A DNA stretch of 64,000 bases. Origin: Adineta vaga. Taxonomy: Eukaryota > Rotifera. Under the pieces are notes generated by a model. The model was not told the origin of the DNA and ran no database searches. It saw only the letters and a program-made list of their open reading frames with translations. The stretch's first letter is position 1. Each line of letters starts with the position of its first letter. The DNA lies in NCBI GenBank assembly GCA_021613535.1, contig CP075492.1, positions 8,680,001 to 8,744,000 of the forward strand. The letters are read 5' to 3'. Shown piece after piece: positions 27,404 through 39,881 of this stretch. The position numbers were made by a program, and so were the translations under genes.

Positions 27404-27409
27404 AATAAA
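27404..27409 (+). terminator. Poly(A) signal of TOP3A
   Basis: AATAAA about 115 nt after the TOP3A stop codon, ahead of the next plus-strand frame at 27508. Confidence 0.55.
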
Positions 27410-27507
27410 ACTAAATGATAGAGTATCGATATTAAACTATATAATAATTTTAATAATTATTGATAGATCCATTCAACTTCTCATTTGTTTAGAACAATTA
27501 GATTAAT

Positions 27508-28077
27508 ATGCTTTCATTACGAACAGGAACAGAATGTATAGAGGGTGAAAAACTTGAACGAAATGCACAAGTTTGTTTTTTACATGGTAGTCATAATGAG
27601 GTAATTGGAAGAAGATAATTCTTCATGAAAACTATTCTATTCTCATTAAACAATAAGAAGAAATTAAGTTTGATTTAAATAAATATCTTCGTCTTTATCT
27701 ATTTGTATCATGTCCACCATATGGATTAGATGTTTATCTATCTGATACAATTAAACAAACAAAATTTGAAGATAAATCATTAAATTCATATGATGAAGAA
27801 GAGCATCACTATTTGAAACTCGACAAAAGTTTTCAAAATCATAAAAGGACTTCAACAATTATTTAATAATCAAATTAGTATTTCACTTATTGAATTGTCT
27901 GGTTTAATTATTCAAACAAATATGTATTTAACTTTCCTATTTCAATATATTTCTATCATATCTGTGAAAAATCGATTAGCATATAATCGATACCCATCAG
28001 AACAGATCAAAAGTACGATATCAACAATATTTTATTCATCACCTAAAGTACTTTCATCAAGTGCCTTGAGAGATTGA
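27508..28077 (+). pseudogene. Broken unrecognised gene downstream of TOP3A
   Basis: Not recognised. An acceptor-like TTTGTTTAG ends at 27491, 16 nt before the ATG. The first exon reads MLSLRTGTECIEGEKLERN and ends at a GTAATT donor near 27601. The next exon continues FDLNKYLRLYLFVSCPPYGL and DVYLSDTIKQTKFEDKSL. Around 27830 the frame ends in a stop while a protein-like frame resumes, reading IIKGLQQLFNNQISISLIEL and then NRLAYNRYPSEQIKSTIST, to a stop at 28075-28077. The two halves look like one globular protein of about 180 residues split by a frameshift or a missed intron. No homologue comes to mind. It could be the fourth gene of the ACAT1-DTD2-TOP3A unit, or a decaying copy of one. Confidence 0.45.
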
Positions 28078-28948
28078 TTTATGAAGAAATCATTTTAATC
28101 AACGAAACAGACGAGCAGTCATTCTTTTTGTCTTTCATAACAATTTTCTTAGTCCATTCTTGTTTTGTTTTTAGAAACTAGAACGAAACACTCAGTTATT
28201 TATGACTTCTCTTTACATTTATGTTTGCCCTCGAAAAAAGAAATAGTCATTAAAATCCAGGCAAATCTCACTTATTGACACTATTCTATTCTGTAAAAAT
28301 CTTCATCTTATAGAATATCTTCTAGAAACCAAGCCGAACGATGTCAAGAACATAAAATAGCTTTTGTCTCGAGTTACGACTAAGATAAAAAGAATTTAAC
28401 ACTTATATATTTCTCGGTTTAGTCAGGCTATGTTTAAGCATTAATTTAACATTTAGATTTGTTAAAAGAAAAGAAAAGAATAAGTAGAATGCACTTTAAT
28501 TACATTTTAACATTAGCTGATGAAATTAAACAATATCGGTGCTAACAACCGACGTGGAAAAAACAACGCAATACTAATTGATTACAAAACTTTTTATCAA
28601 CATTTAAATGCATATTAATCTCTAATGATCAGATTTACGTAGTTGTTACTTCATTTTCATCTCTCTGTTTTTTTTATATACAATAGAGCTTCAATACATA
28701 CGTATGTTTGCTTTCAAACTTTTCATCGATTAATAAATTGTATTTCCTCGAAGAGTACCGTGGCATCTGAGTACCTAAATAATATATAGATCTATTTTAA
28801 AATGCCATTACTAAATTACTTCAAGGCAAGAGAAGATGTTTTTTTTTTCAAAATATAAAAGAAAAATAAAATGCCCTGTCATATCTAACAGTTGTTGTGC
28901 ATTTTGTTTTAGTTAAAGTCTGCTTCTCTATTTGAATGGTTGCAAGAT
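28078..28948. other. Intergenic spacer
   Basis: AT-rich and without supportable genes. It marks the change from the conserved gene block to the accessory block. Confidence 0.5.
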
Positions 28949-29769
28949 ATGGTTTGGATGAAAATATTCTTGTTCTTTCTAATGTTTATCATTCAAAAAT
29001 CGTTTCCAGAAACGATGCGTTCTTTTCGAATGTCTATGCTGACCGGTTGGCAGTTTCAATGTGAGAATACTACATGTCTACCATTTATGACAATCATTAC
29101 ACCAAATGTTCGTAAATGTCAAACAAACTGTTTAGCTCAAATTTATTGTCAAGCAGCTAGTTTTCAGAGTTCCATTAGTAGATGTAAATTGTTTGCCTAC
29201 ATTCATAATCAATATAGCAATAGAACAGTTCATGCAGATGTTGTCACCATGATTGTTATTCGTGACACACGAATACCTCCAGGTTAGTGCATGTACAATA
29301 TACTAGACAGAATGAACAAACAGATATGAGACAGCAAAAGTTGATGAGCCCTCTAAAAAAAAAGGTAATTAGTTATTATTACACGATAACTTTTTCTATG
29401 TGACTGATTTCCAACAATTGCCCTTCTATTGTCATAAGATATTTTATTTATTTAGAACCAACTACAACATCAACGACAAGTACCTCAACTAGCACTACTA
29501 CATCAACGACGTCGAAAACGACTTCAACAACATCAAAAACAACATCAACCACTACGACTACTGTCACCCTTTATCCACCATGTTCTCGTACTTTTTGTTG
29601 TACAAACGGTTCTCCAACTCCTTGTACGTACAATGGTATTAATTGTCATTGCGATACGAGCGGTGGTAGCGGTACCTTTGTATGTCCTATTTGTGCAGGT
29701 ACGGGTCCTTCTGAGTATATGGGTAGTGGTACCTGTTACTATAGTGGATATTACTATGCTAGTTGTTAA
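28949..29769 (+). CDS. Secreted PAN/apple-like protein with Thr-rich linker and Cys-rich tail
   Basis: Secreted protein of about 220 residues. The ATG at 28949 opens a signal peptide (MVWMKIFLFFLMFIIQKSFP). The first module has FQCENTTCLPF, RKCQTNCLAQIYCQAASFQ and CKLFAYI; the CxxxCLAxxxCxAxxF spacing is that of PAN/apple domains, which bind protein or carbohydrate. A Thr/Ser linker of about 35 residues (29458-29570) follows, likely heavily O-glycosylated. The tail has ten or more Cys and many Gly and Tyr (SRTFCCTNGSPTPC, CHCDTSGGSG, CPICAGTG). Splicing from 29282 to about 29456 is phase 1; a possible extra 30-nt exon at 29335-29364 is also phase 1 and in frame. A poly(A) signal lies at 29813. 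The tail is not a domain I can name. The likely role is surface, mucus or adhesive. Confidence 0.75.
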
Positions 29770-31776
29770 ATGAAAATATAAACCGGTATTCCTCCTGTGT
29801 ATTGGTATAACTAATAAATATTTTCGCTACTGATTTACTATTTTATTCTATATTTACAAAGCTCTTTAATATGTACATAGACCTTTTAATGATTTTTCTA
29901 TATTTCATTCAATCCGAATAAATACATTGTATTTCTTGAACAGATCAAACATTTTTAATACGAAAGAAAATCATCGAAGAGAATCAAATTATTTGATTAA
30001 CTATATACTGATAGCTGAAGTTATTCTGCTGATTGCAATCCTTTTGTGTATGGAAACTTGGAGATTTGAAAATTTTTATATATATTGTAACATTTATTTT
30101 TGCACAAAACTAATCATGAATTTCATTTTGAAAAGAACAAATACATAAAGAGTAATCTACAGAAAACAGTCAACACATATTTGATATTACCATTCATTAT
30201 TCATATCAACTCGTAAAAAGTAAGAAGGTATTCTTTTAACCATTTTTTTCATCTTATTTGTTTGTCAAGATTACCTTTTTTTTTATTCGACAGAACAAAA
30301 AATAAAAAAGTAACCAAATCATATGCAGTATTTATGATGTAGGTTGGTATGTTGAGTATAAAATGTTTTGATAACAAACGATTCAACACTTGATGGAGTA
30401 TAGCCATTATTTTTCTTATGTTTAACGACAATTGATAAACATTTCGTTCGATAAGTTCTAGTTTGTCTTCTGTTCGTTTTTACATGACTAATGTAGTTTG
30501 TTTATTGATGTAATTATTAGTGACCCCGCAAAGAAACGAAAATATTCCTGTAATTTTCCCCCTAGAATGATGAAAAAAGTCATGACAAAAAAGAAAGGAG
30601 AGAACGAAAAAAAATTACTTCTATATCATTCTTTTATTCGTAGCTAAGATAATTTATTGCTTTGATTTCAGCATGTTCAAGATTATGCGTCTATGAAACA
30701 AATTTTAAATGCAGTTTTTTTTCACTGCGATAGGTAAATAAGACTAGCAAAAGTGCTCGTTTGATTAGTAATACGACATAGTCCACAAATCGACAACCAG
30801 TAGTGGATTTCTCTTACCAATGATATACCTTTTGTTTCGCTAAAGGTGGATTATTCTTTTCATATAAGTGTTTAAAATTGATCAATAGAAATATGCATAA
30901 ACGAATCAAAGCTATGAATAGCCTTGATAAAGAGATAAGGTAATAAATCTTTTTTTAAACGTATTGAAGTATCCAAAATATCTGTTACAATAGAGAAAGG
31001 TGAGGTACTTTTATCATTCTTAGGGGCCTCCCACGGATGAAAAAAAAAGACGATTTTCGTCAATAATATAAGTTTTTAGATTTATACATAGCAAGATAGC
31101 TCATCATCTCTACTTTCGAATGCACCATAATTTGCTAGTTTTACGATGGTTTTTGAGTGATTTTCTGAAGATACTTGCATAAATTTTTTTTCCGCTTTAT
31201 TTGACTGTGTCAAAGATTTCTCCGCGATCTTGAATGTTAGAAAGTTCGGGAAGATTTTGAAATGAAGGTGAATTTCAGCGCTACAACCGTTTAAAAAAAT
31301 AAATTTTTGACCTAAGGGGAGTTTAACTTAGATTATATAATTAGTCCTAGTACATAATCATATGAGCTCAAAGCTACATTAATATGATTTTCATTTGAGT
31401 AAGGTACCCGAAAACCACGTTTCGCAAACTATGATTCATCGAATGATGTTTCTCTTCTCTCACCTGGGGCGGGGGAAATACAGAAGAAAAAATGGAGGCC
31501 ACTACCATTGGTTGTAGATTAGATGCACCATACATGTGTAACTAAATATTCACGAGCTTAGTTTGCATTGATGGTATTTATTTTATTCTGCCATCTTTTT
31601 ACATAGATGTCCTTTTCCGTTTTAGATTAATAATTCGCACTTTTAAAAACATCACAGTGAAAAACCAACGGTGCTAGAATTTATATTTATAATACAAATT
31701 TTCTCTTATTTCCTGAGATGGATTCCTGATTCAAACGACTGATATAAGTCTGTATTTTCATATCCAGGACAATATT
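29770..31776. other. Gene-poor accessory spacer
   Basis: About 2 kb with no convincing gene. A short minus-strand frame (30872-31063) has mildly protein-like composition but no start, domain or splice partner. The 31000-31500 part is less AT-rich and may be old mobile-element remains, without recognisable termini. Confidence 0.4.
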
Positions 31777-32984
31777 ATGGACGATTTTGATTATCGTAAG
31801 TGTCAAAATATATAGCAGACTAATACAGCAAGAATATCTACTTCAAAATATTTTCTTTATCCAAACAATTATATTTATTTTTTTAATCTATATAGGTATT
31901 TCAGAAGAAGTTATTGAACGGCCATGTCGCATTTCAGTACGGATTGAGGGTACGATAAATTGTTGAAACTCGATAGATAATTATTTGTACTCTTATAATT
32001 TTACAGGTTTACAAATACCACTGCTTATTGTTGAAGATCGTAACGTCTCTAATACCATAGCTTTCGGACAAGATATTCCATATAATCCCGGTTCCAAGGG
32101 CTTGTTCATTGCTCGTACCGTTGTTCTAATCTTAATTCGTAAGAATTTTTTGAATTTTTTATCGAATGACCCTTGAATTGTAGTGTCAGTTTGCGGTTGG
32201 TCCATGCGCGATTTTCAACCAGTGGTAATAAAGTACACAGAAAAACATGATCAACTTGTTTATGAAACATATAACAGAACTTATGAAGGTACAGAAAATA
32301 TTTACATTTACAATTTTTGATTAATATTATCTATTATAGATCTAATAACGGAAGATGAAAATAATTGTTTTCTTATGAACTCGATGATACTAGATAATCT
32401 CGGTGTTGAGATGAAAGATGACATTGTTCCATCAGATATATACAATGGTAAATAAAGTATTTCAAAATTTTTGTTCTATATTTTGTGATAAAACTATTCA
32501 GATTTATCGATGGACTATACCATTGTAAACGATTACATGACAAAAGTTCCGCATACTTCAACATGTATTCACTCTGATTTATTTGAATGTATCTTTACAA
32601 AATGGTGCTGTGCGAAAGATATGATTGATGGTAATGTTTCCATTGGATTGTTGAAAAGTGCATACTCGACAAGTGATAGTATGTTTAATCAAGTCGATTT
32701 CCTTTTGTTTGTTATATATTTTCAATTTAGAAGCAACTATCGATTCGGAAGGTAGTTTTTGTGATGATGAAAGCAAAGGTTTGTAAAGATTCTTCATATT
32801 TTCATTTGAATTGAAATGAAATACGTACCATAGGTGAACTGGTGTTGGCATATACAGAACTGGGCCACTTTTTCGAACAATATCATCCGGCAATGTCTAT
32901 GTCAGGTAAAAGGAAAAGATCGAGTTTTATATTCATATTTTCTTTATGTATTTAGATTCGTTAATTAGTGAAGGACACGATTAA
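31777..32984 (+). CDS. Orphan gene A with symmetric phase-1 exons
   Basis: Not recognised. Nine exons reconstructed: 31777-31795, 31896-31949, 32007-32138, 32184-32288, 32340-32447, 32502-32678 (or -32630), 32731-32778, 32834-32905 and 32956-32984. Every intron is phase 1, has GT-AG ends and is 44-100 nt long, and every internal exon is a multiple of three (54, 132, 105, 108, 177 or 129, 48, 72). The product is 231 or 247 residues, starting MDDFDYRISEEVIERPCRIS. It has one weak hydrophobic segment (GLFIARTVVLILI), a Cys pair region (IFTKWCCAKDMID) and an acidic, Ser-containing C terminus ending SLISEGHD. No signal peptide. The alternative donors at 32631 and 32679 both keep frame. Grouped with genes B-D by architecture, not by clear sequence similarity. 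Confidence 0.65.
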
Positions 32985-35142
32985 ATTTCGAAGCGAATCT
33001 CAAAGCATTGTTTGATATTATTACTCTTGAAAAGCAATATTTACTCAAATTCTTGTTTTATTTCTTAAATCAGCTCATAATGTATTTTTGAATTAGACTT
33101 GTAATTAAATTAAATTTAATCCGAGTAATAAACACACATACAATCAATATTTTTAACTTTCTCTTTATTTCAATATTAATATTATTCGACTAAATATAAG
33201 TTGAAATATTCTGTTGATCGTATAAGAAAGGACTAATCTTTGCTGCTGAATTGCATTGTGTTATTCATATTCATCTGGACATTGATCTGTGAGATAATAA
33301 TAAACATTGACTTGAAATGATATTGTTAGTAATGTAATTTATCAATAATACAATTCACTTTTACATCTGATAAAACGTAGTATCGTTGATATTTTCTATG
33401 TAAGTGAGTAAACTATTACTGTAGTAAGGAAGAATCTATTGATAACAATAGTATCTTCATTGAAAGAAATGTCTTTTGAGACCTAAATTAAATTTATATA
33501 AACAGAGTAATTCTTTGCATATCTTGGCGTATAGTAAAGTACATAACAAACAGGTTTGATATTAATATAATGACGACAGTGCAATGACGCACGAAAAAAT
33601 GATGTTATCTGACGTAGAATATCGGTTTAAAAAAGGTCATGGATATCATGCTTCGATATGCACTATCACTTTTTCTTGCTGTTCATTGCAAATAATTATT
33701 TTATTATTTACTCGTCTTTGACTGATACAATTTTTTTTGCTATAAAAAGAATGTGTAATGAGTGCGCCCAATGATGATTCTTTGTTTTCTCCCTTATCTC
33801 GTTTTTACTTTTTTTTCTTTCATACATACATACGCTGTTCGAATAAAACATCAAAATAACACTCTTAATTATTATATTAGTAAAGGGGAATAGAGAGAGA
33901 GAGAGAGAGAGGGAGAACATTTTTTTGTCTCGATAGTGATGAAGAAAAATATTTTTCTTCTTGATCGTTAATTTCTTGCTATGCTTGGATTTGGTTATAT
34001 AAGTAATAATAAGAAGAGAAAAGAACGCTTTTGATACATTATTCGATGATTTATTACACTTAACACATATAAAATATATGTATTGTTCTTTCAAAGATGG
34101 TATATTTTATTATAGATGTTTTTGTTTTCATTGAGTTGATCATACTCAAGTAAGAGGGGAAATGCAGTTATTAGGATGTGTGAGTTGACTAATAAGAAAA
34201 AGAAAATATAAAAGACGCAAAAAGGCACACAAACAAGGTGCAAATACATCACCAAACGAGAAAAAAAAGTCATTTTCGTTATCTTTATAATTTTTTTGCA
34301 CATGTTTTTTGAAGAATCTTATATATCACTTTACTTCTGTTGAATTTTTAAGATTATAAAAACTACCTTCGTTAATTAAATCGTTTGGATTTATAAAGAA
34401 GAACATTAAACAATTCCAAGTATGTATTCATTTTCTATTTTTGAATACTTCGACAATCTCTTACGGATTGACTCGATAAGCTTTGAACAATAGGTACTTA
34501 TTGATTAATGATGACTACCTTGAAGGTGGTGTAAAGTTTAATTTTGCCACAAGTACATATCAATAGTAGCTCTTTCTCACAAAGATATGTCGTTTTATGC
34601 AAGACAGAAAATATATCAAAACTGAAGAAACACTACCAAATTCAGACATAAGACTTAGATAATTCAAGAGAATATATAAACGATAGTGAGGGTGTTGTTG
34701 GCGTTCGGAGTATAGAGAATATAAATAATAATGTTATGGGTTTAACCGATGCGTATCCAAGCGTAACGACGATTATAGTGGGGATAGATCACTTGAATGA
34801 TACTATATGTATTGTCAATGTTATTTTTATTCATATTTTTACCTTTTTTTAGTATCAAAGAGCGGTTTGCTTCGTTTCATTGATTTAAAGCGTTCGCTTT
34901 CAATTCAATGTAGAGTAAAGAAAGAAAAATATATTTGAGTTATTCCCTACACTGTACGTATGAATGATACCATATACCTACTTATATCAATTGAAGATTG
35001 TCATGAATAGTTAAAAATTCATCGTCTTTTCATTTCCATTAGATTTTATTTTACATTAATGAAAGAGGTCTTCAAAGTAAATTAAATTCAAACAAAATTA
35101 ACTAAACTGTCATCAGTGGACAGAAAAATCTTGTCCAAAACA
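32985..35142. other. Intergenic spacer between orphan genes A and B
   Basis: AT-rich, no supportable genes. A GA microsatellite lies at about 33893-33912. Confidence 0.5.
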
Positions 35143-36800
35143 ATGTCCAGCGAGTATGATAACTCACAAGATTATACCACAGATGAATCATCATCATCGG
35201 AGAACGGTTAGTAAATATTATATCTGGGTTGCAAATTATTATTCAATACTTGTATTTGAATAGAACTGGCGCAAATGGTTGTCGACGAACTATCTGATGA
35301 TTCACAACGAATAACAAGTATTGGTATAGACCAATTAGACATTTAATTTTACTTATACATATTTTCAGATGAACTAGTGAACAGGATTATATTATATGAA
35401 CCAGATCATCACCTTGAAGAAATAACAACAACAACAGCAGCTGTATTTTGGTTTATGTACATACTATTTTGTTTTGGTATTGGTCAGTTCTATTGTTTAT
35501 TTTTGTTCGTACCAATTTTCATTATTATTCATCAACTATTATCATGGAATCATCGATCTGATCAGATATTTCCTGTAGATCAAACAAACAAATCGAAAAT
35601 AGAGTTTTCTCGTAAGATTCGTTTTCCATTACATTTTATTAGATCATTTGGCTTAAATTTTTAGATATTATGGATGCCAATCGAGATGCACAAATTGAAA
35701 GTCGTCTTGCACGTAAATAATACCATAAGCTTTCGAAGAAATTTAATAATCTGATGCATGTCTTTTCTCATCTTTAGATCCAACCGATGAGAGTTTGCCA
35801 TATTCTTCATCTGTCGAGAGTGAGTATATCAAGATATGCCGTAGATGAATTTAATCGTTATCATATTTTTAGTTGTAACTGTCGGGCCATTGAATGTGCA
35901 AAATATGGGAACCGATCCTGAAGACATACACAACGATGCACCTAATATTCTACTTATGAATGCTGCTGGAAATAATGAGAATGGTAACAACGTTCTTTTA
36001 ACTACTCGAACTGGTACGTACTTTGAAAAATCTCACCTTACTACTACTAAGTCTAAATATCATTATTTAGAACTGGATAATCCTATGGTTGATGCTGAAT
36101 ACCATGCAGCAGAAGCTGCAGTCGATAATCCGAATTGTGAGTCAAATGACATATTAGAATATAATGAAAGAAAATTACATTTTTTATTTAAAAGGCAACA
36201 TAAATCCGATCAGTTCAGTTCAATCTCAAGATGACATCAACTCAAGTGAAAGTAGTGACGAAAGTATGTTTATCGAAGTTTCCTTACTCTCGTATTGTCA
36301 TATGTCATGTATTTACTCGTTAATGAATATAAATTTAGACTCTATCATCAGTTCAGAAAGTGGCTTTGATGGAGATGATGAAGGTGGCTCATCCGATGAT
36401 CAAGAACAAACAGCAGGTTTGTTTAATCTTTTTTAATTTTGTCCTCTTGACTAAATTCGACGAATCCTCTTTCATCGGTTCAGGTGAAACGTCGATACTA
36501 ACTAATAATCCTCCAACAAATGTTCGAAAAGACGCTTGTTCTACTCAAACAGATCATGGGTCGGAACAACTTCGAGTGCCAGGTAAAACTGAATATTCTT
36601 TCTTCAATCCGAAATATTTTATTGTAATTGGTGTAGCATCGCCTAATGATGTGAGAGAAATTATGGGAAACGTAACAAATCCACTTGAAGGTAATGAAGA
36701 AATGGTTAGAGAGACCAATCAACCATTGATGATGCCCATACCAAAACCACCGACTGATGTCAGTTCGACCGACAGTGTTGGTGAGGAAATTACTAACTAA
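35143..36800 (+). CDS. Orphan gene B: membrane-hairpin protein with long acidic symmetric-exon tail
   Basis: Not recognised. Eleven exons: 35143-35206, 35264-35323, 35369-35611, 35665-35712, 35778-35819, 35873-36013, 36071-36136, 36195-36263, 36339-36416, 36484-36582 and 36637-36800. All ten introns are phase 1 and all nine internal exons are multiples of three (60, 243, 48, 42, 141, 66, 69, 78, 99). The product is about 357 residues, starting MSSEYDNSQDYTTDESSSSE. Exon 3 encodes two near-adjacent hydrophobic stretches (VFWFMYILFCFGIG, then FYCLFLFVPIFIIIHQLL), predicted to be a membrane hairpin. Exons 4-11 encode a disordered tail rich in Asp, Glu, Ser and Asn (for example ESGFDGDDEGGSSDDQEQ). 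The acidic tail is divided into short cassettes, each skippable without frame loss. Confidence 0.7.
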
Positions 36801-38504
36801 ATAGTATGGATGAACGTACATTTAATCCTGATAAACAATTTACTTTTCTTTTACTTAATCCTAACGTTCCATTCTCTGTAACCATCAATTAAAGTGTTTC
36901 TCTCACTCAACAATCAATATGCGTTCACAAAAACCCAATTGACATGACATTTTGAGTATATATGTTGATAGATTAGCGAAGCAATTTTGAGTAAGATAGG
37001 ACCATGTTTGCTTTTTTTATGACGAGAGATTTATAAAAATTGAATTTAAAAAATAGCTAAAGATAGACAAGTTTTGAATTGGATAAATCTTTGTAATAGT
37101 AGGATACGCCATACTTCCTTTTTAGCGGAGGGAAAACATCTCTTTAGATATGCGAACTTCGTAGTAATTTAATGAAATAGAGTTAGATCTCTCTCAGTAA
37201 CAAATTGCTTCAAATAGAAGTAATGAAACATAAATAACTCAAAATGGAGGGTAATGACGATAATTGATTGTTGTGTGAAACAAACTTTTTGAAATCTTTG
37301 GCTTTTAAATTTTTGTCGTAAATTACCCGGTGATATATGGAAACAATCAAGTTAAAGCTGATGTAATGTGATATAACAAATTTTATTCTTTTTTTTTGTA
37401 TTCTCTTTTACTAATTTGTTAAACAAGTATAAAATAATACAATGGTAATGACAAAAACGAGTGATTAATATTTACGTCAGGCATTAATTCTTGAAATCGA
37501 AAGAGTATACAGAAATCATTATTGATAAATACTTGTCACATATTCTATTTACGATTATTAAAACGATGCTTATCGAAGAGATATGTTTATTTGACCTCCT
37601 CAATAAAAGGAAAGTTCATTCATGTTTAAACTCCAAATACCTTAACAAACGATCAAAACTGAATTCAATTACTGCTAAGAGACATTCTCGGTTTTCATTT
37701 TTATTGTCATATACCAAACTACCAATGATAACTGTGCAAAATGTAAGCCACTTACTTCATAATTTATAGCTATTAAGATTTACTGTATAATAAAGAAAAT
37801 GAAAACATGTGAATCTTGCTCTATAACAAAAATTATTTGTTGCTCTTTTTCTTCGAGAGAGAATCGACTTGCATCATTCTCCGGTAGATATAACCTTGAC
37901 AATTTGCTTATAGTTTTCTAAGGATGTTATCAAAACAAAAGAAATGCTTTCAATAATTAGCCTAGTCAGTTAGTAAAACATATGATAGTATCTTAATTAT
38001 ACACTGAAATAAATTGAGGATGAAAGCTAGATGTCACCTGTACAAATCAAGGTCACTTGATAGAAATATGACACTTTTACCGGCTACCTTTTTTATATGA
38101 TGTTGTTTTGAATTGATCCAATAGAAATACTTCAAAGGAACAAAACCTGTAGAAGTCGTTGTTTTGTGACTACTTTCATCTGATTCATTGCATGAAAATA
38201 AACAGAATTGTTTTTCTTTCTTGTTCACATTTGAGAAACATGCTTGACTAACATATAAAAGTAGCAAGGTATCAATGGCAGATGAACGCATTTTCTAATC
38301 AAATCGAAACGAAAGCTTTTCAAAGAGGGAGTGATTTTATTGCTATACAGGTAGACAATATGTACTGAAATTAAGTCAGATATACAAGAAAATCAAGTTG
38401 TCCTTCTTCGAGATTCTTATTTTATGACTATAAAAACTAGTTTCTAATTACTTTGATACCTTTTATTATATAACATATTCTTGAACTCATAATAGTTGAT
38501 AGAG
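36801..38504. other. Intergenic spacer between orphan genes B and C
   Basis: AT-rich and without a firm gene on the plus strand. A minus-strand frame at 38034-38291 is listed separately. Confidence 0.45.
38034..38291 (-). CDS. Possible small secreted protein or first exons of a minus-strand gene
   Basis: Weak candidate. The ATG at 38289-38291 begins MRSSAIDTLLLLYVSQACFS, which looks like a signal peptide, and the frame runs 85 codons. Two donor-like sites lie inside it: GTTAGT after the codon for Tyr-13, and GTTTTG after ESSHKTTTST in phase 1, so the true gene may be spliced. The Ser/Thr-rich ESDESSHKTTTST segment resembles the cassettes of the neighbouring orphan genes. It could equally be chance. 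Confidence 0.25.
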   Translation of the reverse strand: MRSSAIDTLLLLYVSQACFSNVNKKEKQFCLFSCNESDESSHKTTTSTGFVPLKYFYWINSKQHHIKKVAGKSVIFLSSDLDLYR

Positions 38505-39881
38505 ATGTACTATTCATATCATTGTATTTATATATTAATAGATCGTGAATAAAATTTGGCAACACTCAAATCTCCACTGCTGGTAGCTTCTTGTTTTCTT
38601 TTACAGTTTTTGTATTGGGATATATCGCATTAAAGCTTATTCGATCTTATTTTGGTACATCATCAACAAGAACAATAATGCCTAGACGAATTTTTGGTCT
38701 TCGTCTTGTTGTTTACTTGTATTGCTTGCTATTCATACTAATGGGTCTTACTATGAGTCATTCTTTTTTAGTCTATACTTGTATCAATTATTTGCAGTAT
38801 TTATATTATTAGTGTTATATGGACACCTGATCATCAATTTCGTGTTAATTTCGGTAGTGCACAACCTTATCCACAGAATTGTGAGATTTCTTTGTATTCA
38901 AATGTATTCCGTCTATGTTCTACTTCTAGATGAGAATGGTATAAATCGCGAAACTTTGAATACTGTCGGTGAGTATTCTTCTTCATTTTCAGAGCACGAT
39001 ATCCTTATTGATTTATATAGAACCTAGCGATGCATTGTTACTATCATTTCTTCATTATACGTTCTCATCAACGGTTACACGTAAACTATCTTTTGCAATT
39101 CCCTGTCCATCAAAGTACATATTGTTTTTTTTTGCAGTATATTTCGATCAATTTCCCGAAAGTATAGCCGTTGAAGATTCCCAGCCACATACTATGCCTA
39201 CACCAGCTATTCGACTTGCAAGAACTTTCATGGATACAACTCAGCAAACTATACCAAATGTTACAAATATTACTTTTGAAGAAAACGGTAATTATACTTT
39301 CTGAATACTTTTTATGTTTTTCGAAAATATTTTACAGAAGAAAACCAGAATGAAGAAACAGAAAACTCAACAACCCAAGCACCTTTGGAAATACCATGTA
39401 AGTTGAATAATACAATTTATTTGATTAAAATAATGTGCACTTTTTCACAGACATGGACATCTCAGAATCTGCAGCTGATCAGCCGATTCGTGCCAATGCT
39501 GCTAATGACGATCGATTGTACCACACAATTCGTTCACCAATTCCTTCGATCACTAATGATGTTACCGAAAATTATTCAGTTCATCAAATGGTAACAAATG
39601 ATACTTTGGAAAATCAAACAACTATCGGTACTGGAAATTTAATAGAAACCAATGCGACAATAGGTATGAAACAAGAATTTTATTTTAGATATGAATAAAT
39701 CTTCTTCTCTTTCTGAATAGATCCATCTACGTCACCAGAAACAATGGAGCGGGAAAGAAATACAAATATTCCAAATAGTGACGTTCCCGAAAGAATATTA
39801 CAATATACAAGCCTAGCAGTTAATACTGTTCCAAAAGGGCCAACTACAATCGAATCAAACGAAGAAAACATTCAACATTAA
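38505..39881 (+). CDS. Orphan gene C: membrane protein with symmetric phase-1 exon tail
   Basis: Not recognised. Eight exons reconstructed: 38505-38523, 38607-38744 (or -38756), 38798-38968, 39021-39080, 39138-39287, 39338-39397, 39451-39663 and 39721-39881. All seven introns are phase 1 and all six internal exons are multiples of three (138 or 150, 171, 60, 150, 60, 213). The 19-nt first exon is the least certain; its length equals that of gene A's first exon. The product is about 323 residues. Exons 2 and 3 carry hydrophobic segments (FFVLGYIALKLI, LRLVVYLYCLLFILM, FILLVLYGHLIINFVLIS), so two or three membrane spans are expected. Exons 5-8 are hydrophilic, rich in Asn, Thr, Glu and Pro, with several N-glycosylation sequons (NVT, NIT, NST, NYS, NQT, NAT). 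That suggests a tail on the extracellular or luminal side. Confidence 0.65.

Noticed and set aside
33708-34303. Two overlapping minus-strand frames of 128 and 70 codons
   Set aside because: They translate AT/GA-rich simple sequence (Ser-Leu runs from the GA microsatellite). No coding signal.
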